Shown here piece after piece: positions 1-8,093 of a DNA stretch of 11,848 nt. The notes beneath the pieces are model-generated. The model searched no databases. It saw only the letters and a program-made list of their open reading frames with translations, and had not been told where the DNA came from. Where the stretch lies: contig CAMSEJ010000037.1 in NCBI GenBank assembly GCA_947057405.1, forward strand, positions 1-11,848, in the 5' to 3' direction. Each line of letters starts with the position of its first letter. Position 1 is the stretch's first letter. A program made the position numbers and the translations under genes. Source of the DNA: an uncultured Roseburia sp. GTDB lineage: Bacteria > Bacillota > Clostridia > Lachnospirales > Lachnospiraceae.

Positions 1-1
1 A

Positions 2-142
2 CAATGCCCCGGCTGCATACCCTGCCCTCTGGCTGACTACGGTGTTGGCATGCTTACGTTTGCGTGGCTGGCGGGGGCTTTTTTGAAAGCTGGGCTGTTG
101 TGTGTATGTTGGACGTTTTTTGTTTATGCGGAACGGAATTGA
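2..142 (+). CDS. Possible 3' end of an upstream gene (partial, unidentified)
   Basis: An open frame enters from the left edge and runs 46 codons to a TGA at 140-142. The visible peptide begins with a close cysteine cluster (QCPGCIPCP), then a hydrophobic stretch of about 25 residues (MLTFAWLAGAF to CVCWTFFVY) and a short charged tail (AERN). The codons resemble those of the membrane protein gene that follows (ctg, gcg, ttt, ggg rich). It could be the C-terminal membrane helix of an integral membrane or redox protein, but I do not recognise a family. Only the last part is present, so chance openness cannot be excluded. Confidence 0.3.
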   Translation, partial: QCPGCIPCPLADYGVGMLTFAWLAGAFLKAGLLCVCWTFFVYAERN

Positions 143-381
143 GAGGCAGATCGGTTGAGTTTGTTGTTTGGTTGGCAGAGAAAAGAGTGCGCAGGGGAGT
201 TTAAGAATCCCTGAATTTTGTTGCAATGCGTTGAATGTCTGTGGATTGGCATACTTTTTTGTGTTGCTTTTTGATAGAAAGCTGTGCTGTAGTGTGTGTG
301 TTTGGGCTTTTTGTAGCTGGAGCGTGTTTGAAAAATCATTCCTTCATTTGCATCCCCCACTTAGCGTGATATTTGCGGCAT

Positions 382-408
382 CAGATTGAACATTAGTAGT
401 TTAATCTG
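382..408. repeat. Small inverted repeat in the leader region
   Basis: CAGATTGAAC (382-391) and GTTTAATCTG (399-408) pair over 10 positions with one G-T wobble around the loop ATTAGTA. No T-run follows, so it is not a typical intrinsic terminator. It could be an operator or an RNA hairpin, or it may be chance. Confidence 0.3.
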
Positions 409-656
409 CATTAATTCGGTCAACGTGGCCGGCTGCGCCTCTCTCATTTGGAATAAATCTCCCACCAAGTGTGGAATACATATGTTTAGCGTTGCTGTTC
501 ATGTAGAAGACGGGGCTGTAAGGCATATGATTGAGTTTATATCATTGTTGAGGCAGGGAACACAGCCCGGGAGACGTCCCCTCTTGCCCCATCCTTCCCC
601 TGGCGGCATCTTCATCACCCCCCCCTATTATCAATATACAAAAACATTCATTTATC

Positions 657-663
657 AAGGAGG
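657..663 (+). promoter_or_regulatory. Ribosome binding site of the antiporter-like gene
   Basis: AAGGAGG lies 8 bases before the ATG at 672. It fixes the start there and rules out the longer TTG-initiated open frame that begins at 386 in another frame. Confidence 0.85.
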
Positions 664-671
664 AAGTATAA

Positions 672-2780
672 ATGGAAGGATTATTTTTATACCTGATTCT
701 TTTTCCTGTTGCGGGCGCTTTTGTGGTTTGGGCGTCGGATCGGCAGGCGGTTTGTTCCGGGCATGGCCGGTGGAAGGATGTCCGGGATTATCTCGCGATG
801 GGGACGGGCGTCCTGGAATTTGCCGTGATGCTTGTTTTTGCCGCAAAAGGTTTGGGAAGCGTGCTGCGTATTCCGGGGATCTGCGGTTTGGGCATTTCGT
901 TTTGCCTGGACGGGTTCCGCAGCGTATACGGGACGATTGCGGCGTTTATGTGGATGATGACGCTTTTGTTTTCCAGGGAATATCTGGCGCGGGAGCGCCG
1001 CCTGGGACGGTATTATTTCTTCCAGCTTGTGACGCTTTCGGCGACAATGGGGGTTTTTTTGTCGGCAGATTTGTTTACAACGTTTATTTTCTTTGAGATT
1101 ATGTCGTTTACGTCGTATGTCTGGGTTGCGCAGGAGGAGACGGACGGGGCGCTGCGTGCGGCGGAAACGTATCTGGCGGTCGCGGTGATCGGGGGAATGA
1201 CGCTTTTGATGGGGCTGTTTTTGCTGTACCGCGCGCTGGGGACGCTGGAATTGTCGGAGCTTGCGGCTGCTGCGGCGGATTGCGCGGATAAGCGTTTGCT
1301 TTATATTGCGGGCGGCTGTACGTTTGTCGGGTTTGGGGCGAAGGCGGGCGCGTTTCCGCTGCATATCTGGCTTCCGAAGGCGCATCCGGTCGCGCCTGCC
1401 CCGGCGAGCGCGCTGCTTTCGGGTATTTTGACAAAGGCGGGGATTTTTGGGGTGCTGGCGGTAGGCTGTAATGTGTTTTTATATGATGCGCGCTGGGGTA
1501 TGTTTGTGTTTTCGATTGGTCTGGTTACGATGTTTGTCGGCGCGCTGCTCGCCGTGTGCTCGGTCGATTTGAAACGGACGCTGGCCTGCTCTTCGATGTC
1601 GCAGATCGGGTTTATTTTGCTTGGAACCGGGATGCAGGGGATTTTGGGAGAGGAAAATGCCCTTGCCGTGCGTGGGACGCTCCTGCATATGGTGAACCAT
1701 TCGCTGATTAAGCTGGTGCTGTTTCTGATTGCCGGTGTGGTTGTGATGAATGTGCATAAGCTGAATTTGAATGAAATCCGCGGGTTTGGAAGGAAGAAGC
1801 CGTTTTTGAAAGCCTGTTTTCTGGCGGGGGCTTTGGGGATTTCCGGTATTCCGCTGTGGAACGGGTATATCAGCAAGACGCTTTTGCATGAGAGTATTGT
1901 GGAGGGGATTGCGCATGCCGGGGAGCTTTCGGGGTTTTTACGGATGTCCGAGTGGATTTTTCTGGTAAGCGGCGGTATGACGCTTGCGTATATGACGAAG
2001 CTTTTTGTGGCGGTTTTTGTGGAGGAAAATCAGGATGCGGCAGAGCAGGAGCGCTTTGACGGGATGAAACGGTATTTAAGCCCGGTCAGTGCGGCCGCTA
2101 TTGGAGTGAGCGCGGCAGCGCTTCCGCTTTTGGGATTTCTGCCGCATCTGACAAGCGACGCCGTGGCGGATTTGGGTCAGGGGTTTATGCATTTGGAAGG
2201 CGCGGTGCATACGGTTGCTTATTTTCATGCAGCAAATTTAAAGGGCGGGCTGATTTCCATTGCGATCGGTATCCTGCTTTATCTGGCGCTGCGTAAATTA
2301 ACGATGGGTGCGGGAACGGCGCGGGACGCAGGACAAAAGGCCGTTTCGGTTTATCGGGACCGCTGGCCCGGGTGGCTGGATTTGGAAAATCTTTTGTACC
2401 GACCGGCGCTGCTGTCGGTTCTGCCGTTTGTGGCGCGGGTGGTGTGCAGGGTATTGGACAGCCTGGCGGAATGGGTGATTCTGCTGCTTCGCAAAACGGT
2501 GTTTGCAGACCGGAGTATACCGCATGAACTGCCGGAAGGGACGGAGTTTACGCATCTTTTGGGGGCGGCGTTAGACAGGCTGCGAATCTTAAAACGGAAG
2601 CTTTTAAAGCAGCCTGCGCCGGAACGTGAGGTTTCATTCGAACATAAACTGGCGGTGCAGCGGGAAAAGATACTGGAAACGAATATGATTATACAGAGAA
2701 GCCTGTCGTTTGGGCTACTGCTGTTTTATGTCGGGCTGGTGTTTACGTTGATTTATCTGTTGTATTTGGGCAATATTTAA
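672..2780 (+). CDS. Proton-translocating antiporter-like subunit (NuoL/MrpA/hydrogenase-4 type)
   Basis: Integral membrane protein of 702 residues from the proton_antipo_M superfamily, whose members conduct H+ or Na+ in complex I, Mrp antiporters and membrane-bound hydrogenases. Family marks are visible in order: a membrane glutamate in FFEIMSF (E142), the signature GAKAGAFPLHIWLPKAHPVAP with K224, H231, K236 and H238, LTKAG (K255), SSMSQIGF, and HMVNHSLIKLVLF (H339, K347). These correspond to the Glu/Lys/His proton-path residues of the family. Hydrophobic helices fill about residues 1-490. Another helix lies near 535, then a partly amphipathic charged region, and a final helix at about 675-700. 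The length is greater than NuoM/NuoN and closer to NuoL-like proteins with a C-terminal extension. No other complex subunit follows; the next gene is a fucosidase. Partners may lie upstream. The family assignment is firm, the exact complex is not. Confidence 0.88.
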   Translation: MEGLFLYLILFPVAGAFVVWASDRQAVCSGHGRWKDVRDYLAMGTGVLEFAVMLVFAAKGLGSVLRIPGICGLGISFCLDGFRSVYGTIAAFMWMMTLLFSREYLARERRLGRYYFFQLVTLSATMGVFLSADLFTTFIFFEIMSFTSYVWVAQEETDGALRAAETYLAVAVIGGMTLLMGLFLLYRALGTLELSELAAAAADCADKRLLYIAGGCTFVGFGAKAGAFPLHIWLPKAHPVAPAPASALLSGILTKAGIFGVLAVGCNVFLYDARWGMFVFSIGLVTMFVGALLAVCSVDLKRTLACSSMSQIGFILLGTGMQGILGEENALAVRGTLLHMVNHSLIKLVLFLIAGVVVMNVHKLNLNEIRGFGRKKPFLKACFLAGALGISGIPLWNGYISKTLLHESIVEGIAHAGELSGFLRMSEWIFLVSGGMTLAYMTKLFVAVFVEENQDAAEQERFDGMKRYLSPVSAAAIGVSAAALPLLGFLPHLTSDAVADLGQGFMHLEGAVHTVAYFHAANLKGGLISIAIGILLYLALRKLTMGAGTARDAGQKAVSVYRDRWPGWLDLENLLYRPALLSVLPFVARVVCRVLDSLAEWVILLLRKTVFADRSIPHELPEGTEFTHLLGAALDRLRILKRKLLKQPAPEREVSFEHKLAVQREKILETNMIIQRSLSFGLLLFYVGLVFTLIYLLYLGNI

Positions 2781-2788
2781 GGTATGAT
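2760..2788 (+). promoter_or_regulatory. Candidate sigma-A promoter for the fucosidase gene
   Basis: TTGTAT (2760-2765) and TATGAT (2783-2788) are separated by 17 bases. The -10 matches the consensus at five of six positions, the -35 at three. It overlaps the stop of the preceding membrane protein gene and would give a leader of about 100 bases. I see no terminator between the two genes, so read-through is also possible. Confidence 0.5.
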
Positions 2789-2886
2789 ATATAGAAGAAG
2801 GAAGATTGGGCGCGCGGCTGCGGCCGGAAGGAGCGGTTGGCGGGCTCAGTCCTCTTTCGGGAAAGAATTGTGAACTAAGAAAGGGT

Positions 2887-2892
2887 AGGAGG
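2887..2892 (+). promoter_or_regulatory. Ribosome binding site of the fucosidase gene
   Basis: AGGAGG lies 7 bases before the ATG at 2900, directly in front of a classical signal peptide, which supports this start. Confidence 0.85.
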
Positions 2893-2899
2893 AGAACGT

Positions 2900-5800
2900 A
2901 TGAAACAATGGAAAAGGTATCTGTCTGTGGCCTTGTCTGCCGTTATGGCGGTATCCGCGCCTGCAGTACCGCAGCAGGTCAAAGCGGAAGAGAGGATGGT
3001 TTCGGATCAGGATTTGAGCGGCGCGCAGGTGCAGGCGCCGGAGAGCTGGGGAGCGCTGCCGAATGAGGAGCAGCTCCATTATATGAAGTCGGAGCTTGCG
3101 GCATTCTGCCATTTTGGGCCGAATACGTTTAATAATGTGGAATGGGGCGAAAGTTACGGTACGAGGGCTCCGTCCGACATTTTTCGGCTGGAACAGGCAT
3201 TTGATGCGGAAGGGCTGGTGAAGGCGGTAAAAGAAGCCGGGTTTGGCCGGATTATGCTGACGGTAAAGCACCATGACGGATTTGGGCTGTGGGACAGCGC
3301 ATTGACCGATTACGATATTGGCAGTACGCCGTATGGCGGCGATATTCTGGAGGAGCTGTCGGATGCCTGTACAAAGTACAACCTGGACATGGGCTGCTAT
3401 TTATCCCCATGGGATATTCATGAAGACAAATACGGGTGTTTCGGCGATAACAACAACAGGGAAAATTTTGCTGGGTATACGGATTACAATGAGCTGTATC
3501 AGGACGAAATAAAGGAAATCTGTACTGCGAAAAAGGAAGACGGAAGCTATAAATACGGGAACAACCATCCGGACAGGCGTTCCGATCGTTTTGTGGAATG
3601 GTGGATGGACGGTGCGCAGGGAAGCGCAAGCAATATTCAGACATATGACTGGAAAGGGATTTTTGAAGCAATCCGCGGCGAAAACCCGAGCTGCCAGATT
3701 TTCGGAACGCACAAGGCGGGTGTTCTGGAAGACGGGACAAAGCTCGGAAGCACGGGCGGTATCCACTGGATTGGAAACGAAGCCGGGAAGGCATCGGACG
3801 AAACGTGGGCAAAGGTGACAATGGGCGGTAATTATGAATCTCAGATGCCGACGGATCCGGCGGCAAGCAATGCCATTCAGGGGATTGCGGACGGGGATCA
3901 GTGGTCTGTGCCGGAAGCGGACGTGCGTATCCTTCCGGGCTGGTTCTGGCGGGATGCCGCGCCGGACAGTACCGTGAAATCGGAACAGGAGCTTGCGGAT
4001 ATTTATTTTAATACCGTCGGACACGGGGCGGTGCTGCTTTTGAACCTGTCGCCGAATAAGACGGGGGCGGTCGGCGAGGAGCAGATGAACCGCTTCAAAG
4101 AATTCGGGCAAAATATCAAAGAAACGTTTGACGAGGATCTGACAAAAGCAGAGGGCGTTACCGCATCCGCGACTTCTGTCTGGGGAAATGCCAAAGCGTA
4201 CGGCCCGGGCAATGTGCTGGATACGATTCCCCAGGGCCAGGATTATGACAATACATATTGGGCGCCTGCAGAAGGAGAGACGACAGGAAGCCTGGAAATA
4301 GACCTGGGCGGCGTTAAAACGTTTGACGTGGTGTCCATTGAAGAATACATCCAGAAAGGGCAGGCAATTTCTTCGTTTTCGGTGGAATACAGGGACGTAA
4401 CCGGAAGCTGGGAGCCGTTCGGTGAAGGAAAGACCATTTCTGCGAAACGCCTTTGCAGGCACGCGCCGGTAAGCGGTACGGCTGTGCGCATTCATATTCT
4501 TTCGTCGCACGCGACGCCGATGATCCAGAATGTGGGGGTATTCAAGGCGGCGGAAGGTTTTGAAATAGAGGGAACGGACGCGCCAAAGATTCCCGGAAAT
4601 CTGATTTCGATTCCGATTGTCGATTTTGATTTGGATGACAGCTGGACTCTGGAAAACAACAACACTTCTGCATGGTCTAATGCGACAAAACAGGGAGAGG
4701 CTTCCTTTACCTTTACAGGCACGCAGGCGTGGATTACAGGGACAAAAGATCCGAACCACGGGACGATGGATGTGTATATTGACGGGGAAAAGACAGCGTC
4801 TGTCGATACGGCCTCTGACCGGAGGGCATTAGGACAGCTTTTGTATACGACGCCGGAGCTTTCTTATGGGACGCATACGGTTCGGATGGTATGCACCAAT
4901 AAAGCAATCGGGCTCGGAGAAGCGCGTTATACGGACGGAACGGGTATTTTTGAAATGAAGCAGGCGGAATGCAGCCTGTTGTACGGCGGCACCACGGATG
5001 TGGAGATTGTCCGCAGGGCAGGCGCAAGAGGCACTGCGACCGTTTCTTATTCCACACAGTCGGCCGGCGCGGAACAGGGCGTGAATTATGTCAACCTGAC
5101 AGGCAGTGTAACATTTAAAGAGGGGGAAACCTCCAAAACGATTACACTGACAGGACTGGATAATGACCGAAGTACAGACGGGAAGGATTTCTACTTTACC
5201 CTGATGAAGACAGACGGCGTTTCAATCGGTTCGCTTTCGAGCACGCATGTTACGCTTTATACCGTCAACGCGGATAAGATTTTAACGGATTGTGAAAACA
5301 TAAATACAGATAATTATAAGCGTGACGGTGTGGAAGCCTTTGAAGAGGCTTTGGCGGAATTAAAGGCGTGGAAAGCCAGTGCGTTTGCCACACCTGAGCT
5401 GATTAAGCAGGCTGCCTTAAAACTGTTTGCCGCGAAAAATGCGTTGGAGGAGCGGGACGGTTTTTCGGCGGAAGATCCGTTTGTATTCCCGGGCGGCGTG
5501 AATGAGGACAAAACAATTGAAGCGGAATCGTTTCTTCTGGACGCGTCCGGCGCGGTGAATCCGGATCATTACGTCCGCATTACAACAAAAGATTACGGGA
5601 CAATTATTGACTGGTTTGAGGATGGAAATCGGATCAGCCTTCCGTTTTATGCACCGGCAGCAGGCACGTACCGCGTGACGGCTTCTTACCGCAGCGGAAG
5701 AAGCGAGGGAAGCGGCAGCCCGAACGCCTTTAACTGGAGCGGTACCAATGTAGAAACAGGCACATTGGATGTTTACGGGGAAGAAAACGCGACGACGGAT

Positions 5801-6955
5801 CATTTTGCGGAACTGCTTGTCAGGGTGACGGCAGCCGGGGCAGGAGAGCTGGTATTTACGGCGGACGAAAAAGGCGGGCCGAATATTGATAAATTCGTAA
5901 TCCGGTATATGGATGCTGCCGCAAATCCAATCGCGGTAGAGGGTGTTAAGCTGAATAAGCAGGCTATGAATCTGACGGCAGACCGGATCAGCGACGTTTT
6001 GGTAGCGACTGTGCTGCCGGCAAATGCGGCGGACAAAACGGTTGTGTTTGAGAGCGGGGATTCGTCTGTTGCGGAAGTTGACCGCAACGGGGTTGTAAGA
6101 GGGCTGCGCGACGGCACGACGGTGATTACCGTAACGACAAGAGACGGTGCGAAAACCGCGCAATGCGTTGTAACGGTTGATGTGGACCGGGCGAAGAAGC
6201 TTTTGGAGCTGGATGCTGCGGTTGCCGCGGCAAAGGCGGTTCTGGATGCCGGGCAGGGCAATTATACCAAACAAAGCTGGGATGCGTTTGCGGCAGCTTA
6301 CCGGCAGGCGGCGGCAAGGCCGGAGGATGCTTCCCTTTCCGTACTCAACGCGCTGTTGTCAGGGTTGAACCAGGCAAGGGCGGCGCTTACGACAGCGCCT
6401 CCGGCTGCGGAACCGATTGTGCTGCAGGCGCCGTCGTCCGTAAAGGTGAAGAGCAAGGCAAACGGCGTTGCGGTTTCGTTTGCAGAGGTAACCGGTGCGG
6501 CTTCTTATGAGATTTACCGTAAATCCGGAACCGGTGCGGCAAAGAAGATCGCTGCGGTAACAAAAAATTCTTATCTGGATGCGAAAGCACCGGGCGGAAA
6601 GAAACTGACTTATACTGTGATTGCAGTTGCCCAAAGTGCGGCATATGTGAACAGCCCGGCAAGTAAAGGCGTTTCTGTGACACTGCCGAAAGCGGTTTCC
6701 GGCGTGAAGGCGAAGGCGGTTAAAAACGGGGTGAAGATCAGCTACAAAAAAGTAAACGGCGCAAAGGATTATACGATTTACCGTGCGTCAAAGAAGGACG
6801 GGAATTATAAGAAGATTAAGACGCTGAGCGGAAAGAAAACAAGTTATCTGGATAAGAAGGCAAAGAAGGGCAAGAATTTTTATAGGGTTGTTGTGAGGAA
6901 AGGCAAGGTGTATGGACCGGCAAGCAAGATTGTGCAGGTGAATGTTAAGAAATAG
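2900..6955 (+). CDS. Secreted multidomain alpha-L-fucosidase, GH29
   Basis: A 1351-residue exported glycosidase predicted to release L-fucose from host glycans or milk oligosaccharides. Residues 1-29 form a signal peptide (KR, hydrophobic core, likely cut after VKA). The GH29 barrel spans about 55-410: KHHDGFGLW (H124, H125), the nucleophile motif EWWMDGA (D237) and WIGNEAG (E294), the likely acid/base. The GNE-type motif resembles the 1,3/1,4-specific GH29-B group. By eye the rest reads: F5/8 type C (discoidin) about 414-553, a jelly-roll-like module 570-690, Calx-beta-like 691-790, FIVAR-like helices 791-853, a CBM6/35-like module starting with TIEAESF 870-1010, Big_2 1011-1093, a second FIVAR 1094-1167, and two FN3-like modules to the end, the last very lysine-rich. 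No LPxTG, membrane anchor or SLH repeat is present, so it is either released or held by the basic tail. Module limits are estimates. Confidence 0.9.
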   Translation: MKQWKRYLSVALSAVMAVSAPAVPQQVKAEERMVSDQDLSGAQVQAPESWGALPNEEQLHYMKSELAAFCHFGPNTFNNVEWGESYGTRAPSDIFRLEQAFDAEGLVKAVKEAGFGRIMLTVKHHDGFGLWDSALTDYDIGSTPYGGDILEELSDACTKYNLDMGCYLSPWDIHEDKYGCFGDNNNRENFAGYTDYNELYQDEIKEICTAKKEDGSYKYGNNHPDRRSDRFVEWWMDGAQGSASNIQTYDWKGIFEAIRGENPSCQIFGTHKAGVLEDGTKLGSTGGIHWIGNEAGKASDETWAKVTMGGNYESQMPTDPAASNAIQGIADGDQWSVPEADVRILPGWFWRDAAPDSTVKSEQELADIYFNTVGHGAVLLLNLSPNKTGAVGEEQMNRFKEFGQNIKETFDEDLTKAEGVTASATSVWGNAKAYGPGNVLDTIPQGQDYDNTYWAPAEGETTGSLEIDLGGVKTFDVVSIEEYIQKGQAISSFSVEYRDVTGSWEPFGEGKTISAKRLCRHAPVSGTAVRIHILSSHATPMIQNVGVFKAAEGFEIEGTDAPKIPGNLISIPIVDFDLDDSWTLENNNTSAWSNATKQGEASFTFTGTQAWITGTKDPNHGTMDVYIDGEKTASVDTASDRRALGQLLYTTPELSYGTHTVRMVCTNKAIGLGEARYTDGTGIFEMKQAECSLLYGGTTDVEIVRRAGARGTATVSYSTQSAGAEQGVNYVNLTGSVTFKEGETSKTITLTGLDNDRSTDGKDFYFTLMKTDGVSIGSLSSTHVTLYTVNADKILTDCENINTDNYKRDGVEAFEEALAELKAWKASAFATPELIKQAALKLFAAKNALEERDGFSAEDPFVFPGGVNEDKTIEAESFLLDASGAVNPDHYVRITTKDYGTIIDWFEDGNRISLPFYAPAAGTYRVTASYRSGRSEGSGSPNAFNWSGTNVETGTLDVYGEENATTDHFAELLVRVTAAGAGELVFTADEKGGPNIDKFVIRYMDAAANPIAVEGVKLNKQAMNLTADRISDVLVATVLPANAADKTVVFESGDSSVAEVDRNGVVRGLRDGTTVITVTTRDGAKTAQCVVTVDVDRAKKLLELDAAVAAAKAVLDAGQGNYTKQSWDAFAAAYRQAAARPEDASLSVLNALLSGLNQARAALTTAPPAAEPIVLQAPSSVKVKSKANGVAVSFAEVTGAASYEIYRKSGTGAAKKIAAVTKNSYLDAKAPGGKKLTYTVIAVAQSAAYVNSPASKGVSVTLPKAVSGVKAKAVKNGVKISYKKVNGAKDYTIYRASKKDGNYKKIKTLSGKKTSYLDKKAKKGKNFYRVVVRKGKVYGPASKIVQVNVKK

Positions 6956-6971
6956 AGAATTAAGAAGAGGG

Positions 6972-7005
6972 GCCTCCGGTTTTTGGGATCGGAGGCGCTT
7001 TTTTT
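6972..7005 (+). terminator. Intrinsic terminator after the fucosidase gene
   Basis: GCCTCCGGT (6972-6980) pairs with ATCGGAGGC (6988-6996), 9 pairs with one G-T, around a TTTTGGG loop. Seven T follow at 6999-7005. It lies 16 bases after the stop codon and closes the transcript. Confidence 0.92.
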
Positions 7006-7034
7006 GTAAAACGGGAAGAAATTTTAGTAAAAAT

Positions 7035-7063
7035 TTTACAGGAAAGGAATAAGATTTTAAAAT
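7035..7063 (+). promoter_or_regulatory. Sigma-A promoter of the coiled-coil gene pair
   Basis: TTTACA (7035-7040) and TAAAAT (7058-7063) are separated by 17 bases, each matching the consensus at five of six positions. The predicted start near 7070 gives a leader of about 88 bases. The -10 lies inside a perfect 14-bp palindrome. Confidence 0.65.
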
Positions 7064-7065
7064 CT
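7052..7065. promoter_or_regulatory. Perfect palindrome over the -10 element (possible operator)
   Basis: AGATTTTAAAATCT is an exact 14-bp palindrome covering the -10 hexamer at 7058-7063. A protein bound here would block RNA polymerase. A related sequence, GGAGATTTAAAA, occurs at 7125-7136 in opposite orientation to TTTTAAAATCTCC at 7055-7067, so a second half-site or a DNA loop is conceivable. AT-rich palindromes also arise by chance. Confidence 0.4.
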
Positions 7066-7144
7066 CCTTCATTTGCTTATATTTTCGTAGAAAGTAGTCG
7101 ATATAAAAGATAATTCAGAAAACAGGAGATTTAAAACGGAGTTC

Positions 7145-7150
7145 AGGAGG
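7145..7150 (+). promoter_or_regulatory. Ribosome binding site of the first coiled-coil gene
   Basis: AGGAGG lies 7 bases before the ATG at 7158. A nearer ATG at 7153 is out of frame and too close to the site to be used. Confidence 0.85.
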
Positions 7151-7157
7151 TAATGTT

Positions 7158-8072
7158 ATGAAAGTATGGCAGCAAGACAGGATGTTTTTTCCGCAGAATC
7201 CGCTGTTTGGAAATCAGGAGACGGATGTTCGGGATAAGGTGGCGATGAAAAAGGCGCTTTATATGAAGGAAGGCATGCGTATTGTTACGGATGCCAACAA
7301 AGCTGAGAAGAGTATAGACCGGCATGTGGAGGATATTCGTGACCGCGTGCGCGGGCTTCAGGCAGAGAGCGATGAGGCGAACGCGCATTTGCAGGAAATC
7401 AACCAGAGGATGGCGCAGGCGAAGGAAGGGTTTCAGGTAGAGGACGACAGTCAGGAAGAGAAGGATCTGGAGCTTTTAAAGAAGGATTATGATATCAGGA
7501 AGCACGGTTCCACACAGCTTTTGACCGAGGAAGAAAAGGCACGCCTGAAAGAAATGGGAGAGATGACAGAGTACCAGAAACTTTCGATGGAGCTTTATGC
7601 GCAGGCAGATTTCTGGAAGACGGAGATTGCGGATAATCAGGATTTGATGGCGGGAATGGGAAGAGCGGTCCGCAATATACAGATTGACCGTCTCAGATCA
7701 CATGGCCTGATTGATGCCCAGAAAGCAAAGGATGAGCTTATGGAGGCGGCATCTAAAGAAGCGATCGGCATCTTAAAAGAAGATGCTATGGACAAGATGG
7801 AAGAGAAGGCAGAGGAAATCATAGAAGCTGCAGAAGAGCGGAAAGAGAAGGAAGAAGAAGCGGAAGAGCGCATCGAAGAGGCGAAAGAAGAGCGTGCAGA
7901 AGCGGAAGCGATGGTGGAAGAGGCACGCGAGAATATTACGGATCTGACGGAGAATTTGTTGGAGGGGGACAAACTTGTCCAGGAAATGGATGAAGACATT
8001 AAGAAGCTTCTGGCAGAGCAAAAGCTTTTAGTGGAGGATTTAAAGGGCTTAACCGTGAATGCGGAAGCATAA
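7158..8072 (+). CDS. Uncharacterised coiled-coil protein, paralogue A
   Basis: A 304-residue, very charged protein with no signal peptide or membrane helix, so probably cytoplasmic. I recognise no named domain. The N-terminal 20 residues are hydrophobic/aromatic (MFFPQNPLFG), followed by the basic motif DVRDKVAMKK (23-32), a helical stretch at 45-90, the block DDSQEEKDLELLKK (96-109), LTEEEKARLKEM (122-133), a conserved DELMEAASKEAIGIL (192-206), and about 65 residues of E/K/R-rich sequence (210-275) typical of a long single helix or coiled coil. It ends in a short conserved tail (LVEDLKGLTVN). The next gene is a paralogue sharing all these blocks at nearly the same positions, so the motifs are under selection. 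The sequence has the look of recurrent Lachnospiraceae hypothetical proteins, though I cannot verify this here. Function unknown; a scaffold or structural role is only a guess. Confidence 0.85.
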   Translation: MKVWQQDRMFFPQNPLFGNQETDVRDKVAMKKALYMKEGMRIVTDANKAEKSIDRHVEDIRDRVRGLQAESDEANAHLQEINQRMAQAKEGFQVEDDSQEEKDLELLKKDYDIRKHGSTQLLTEEEKARLKEMGEMTEYQKLSMELYAQADFWKTEIADNQDLMAGMGRAVRNIQIDRLRSHGLIDAQKAKDELMEAASKEAIGILKEDAMDKMEEKAEEIIEAAEERKEKEEEAEERIEEAKEERAEAEAMVEEARENITDLTENLLEGDKLVQEMDEDIKKLLAEQKLLVEDLKGLTVNAEA

Positions 8073-8079
8073 GGGGCAG

Positions 8080-8086
8080 AAGGGAG
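8080..8086 (+). promoter_or_regulatory. Ribosome binding site of the second coiled-coil gene
   Basis: AAGGGAG lies 7 bases before the ATG at 8094. The in-frame ATG at 8127 is preceded by a T-run with no such site, which favours the longer start. Confidence 0.7.
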
Positions 8087-8093
8087 CGGGCTT

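Larger units (their letters stand above)
143..671. other. Intergenic stretch without a convincing gene
   Basis: About 530 bases separate the possible upstream gene end from the antiporter-like gene. Open frames here lack ribosome binding sites and have no recognisable protein character. What I can see is a small hairpin at 382-408 (10-bp stem with one G-T pair, 7-base loop), a related pair TTGGAATAAAT (447-457) and GTGGAATACAT (approximately 472-482), a C-rich stretch at 575-625 ending in a run of eight C, and the Shine-Dalgarno site of the next gene. I found no well-spaced sigma-A promoter. A poor candidate is TATTAT at 626-631 with no good -35. The transcript feeding the next gene may start here or upstream of the window. 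Confidence 0.5.

Noticed and set aside
386..1096. Plus-strand open frame of 236 codons overlapping the start of the pump gene
   Set aside because: It begins with TTG without a ribosome binding site, its peptide has no family character, and its second half is simply another frame of the well-supported membrane protein gene.
3401..4759. Minus-strand open frame of 452 codons inside the fucosidase gene
   Set aside because: It is entirely antisense to a clearly conserved GH29 and discoidin region, is rich in Arg/Pro/His/Cys as expected for a shadow frame, and has no recognisable motif.
5417..6274. Minus-strand open frame of 285 codons
   Set aside because: Antisense to the Big_2 and carbohydrate-binding region of the fucosidase; the composition is that of a shadow of a GC-rich third-position gene.
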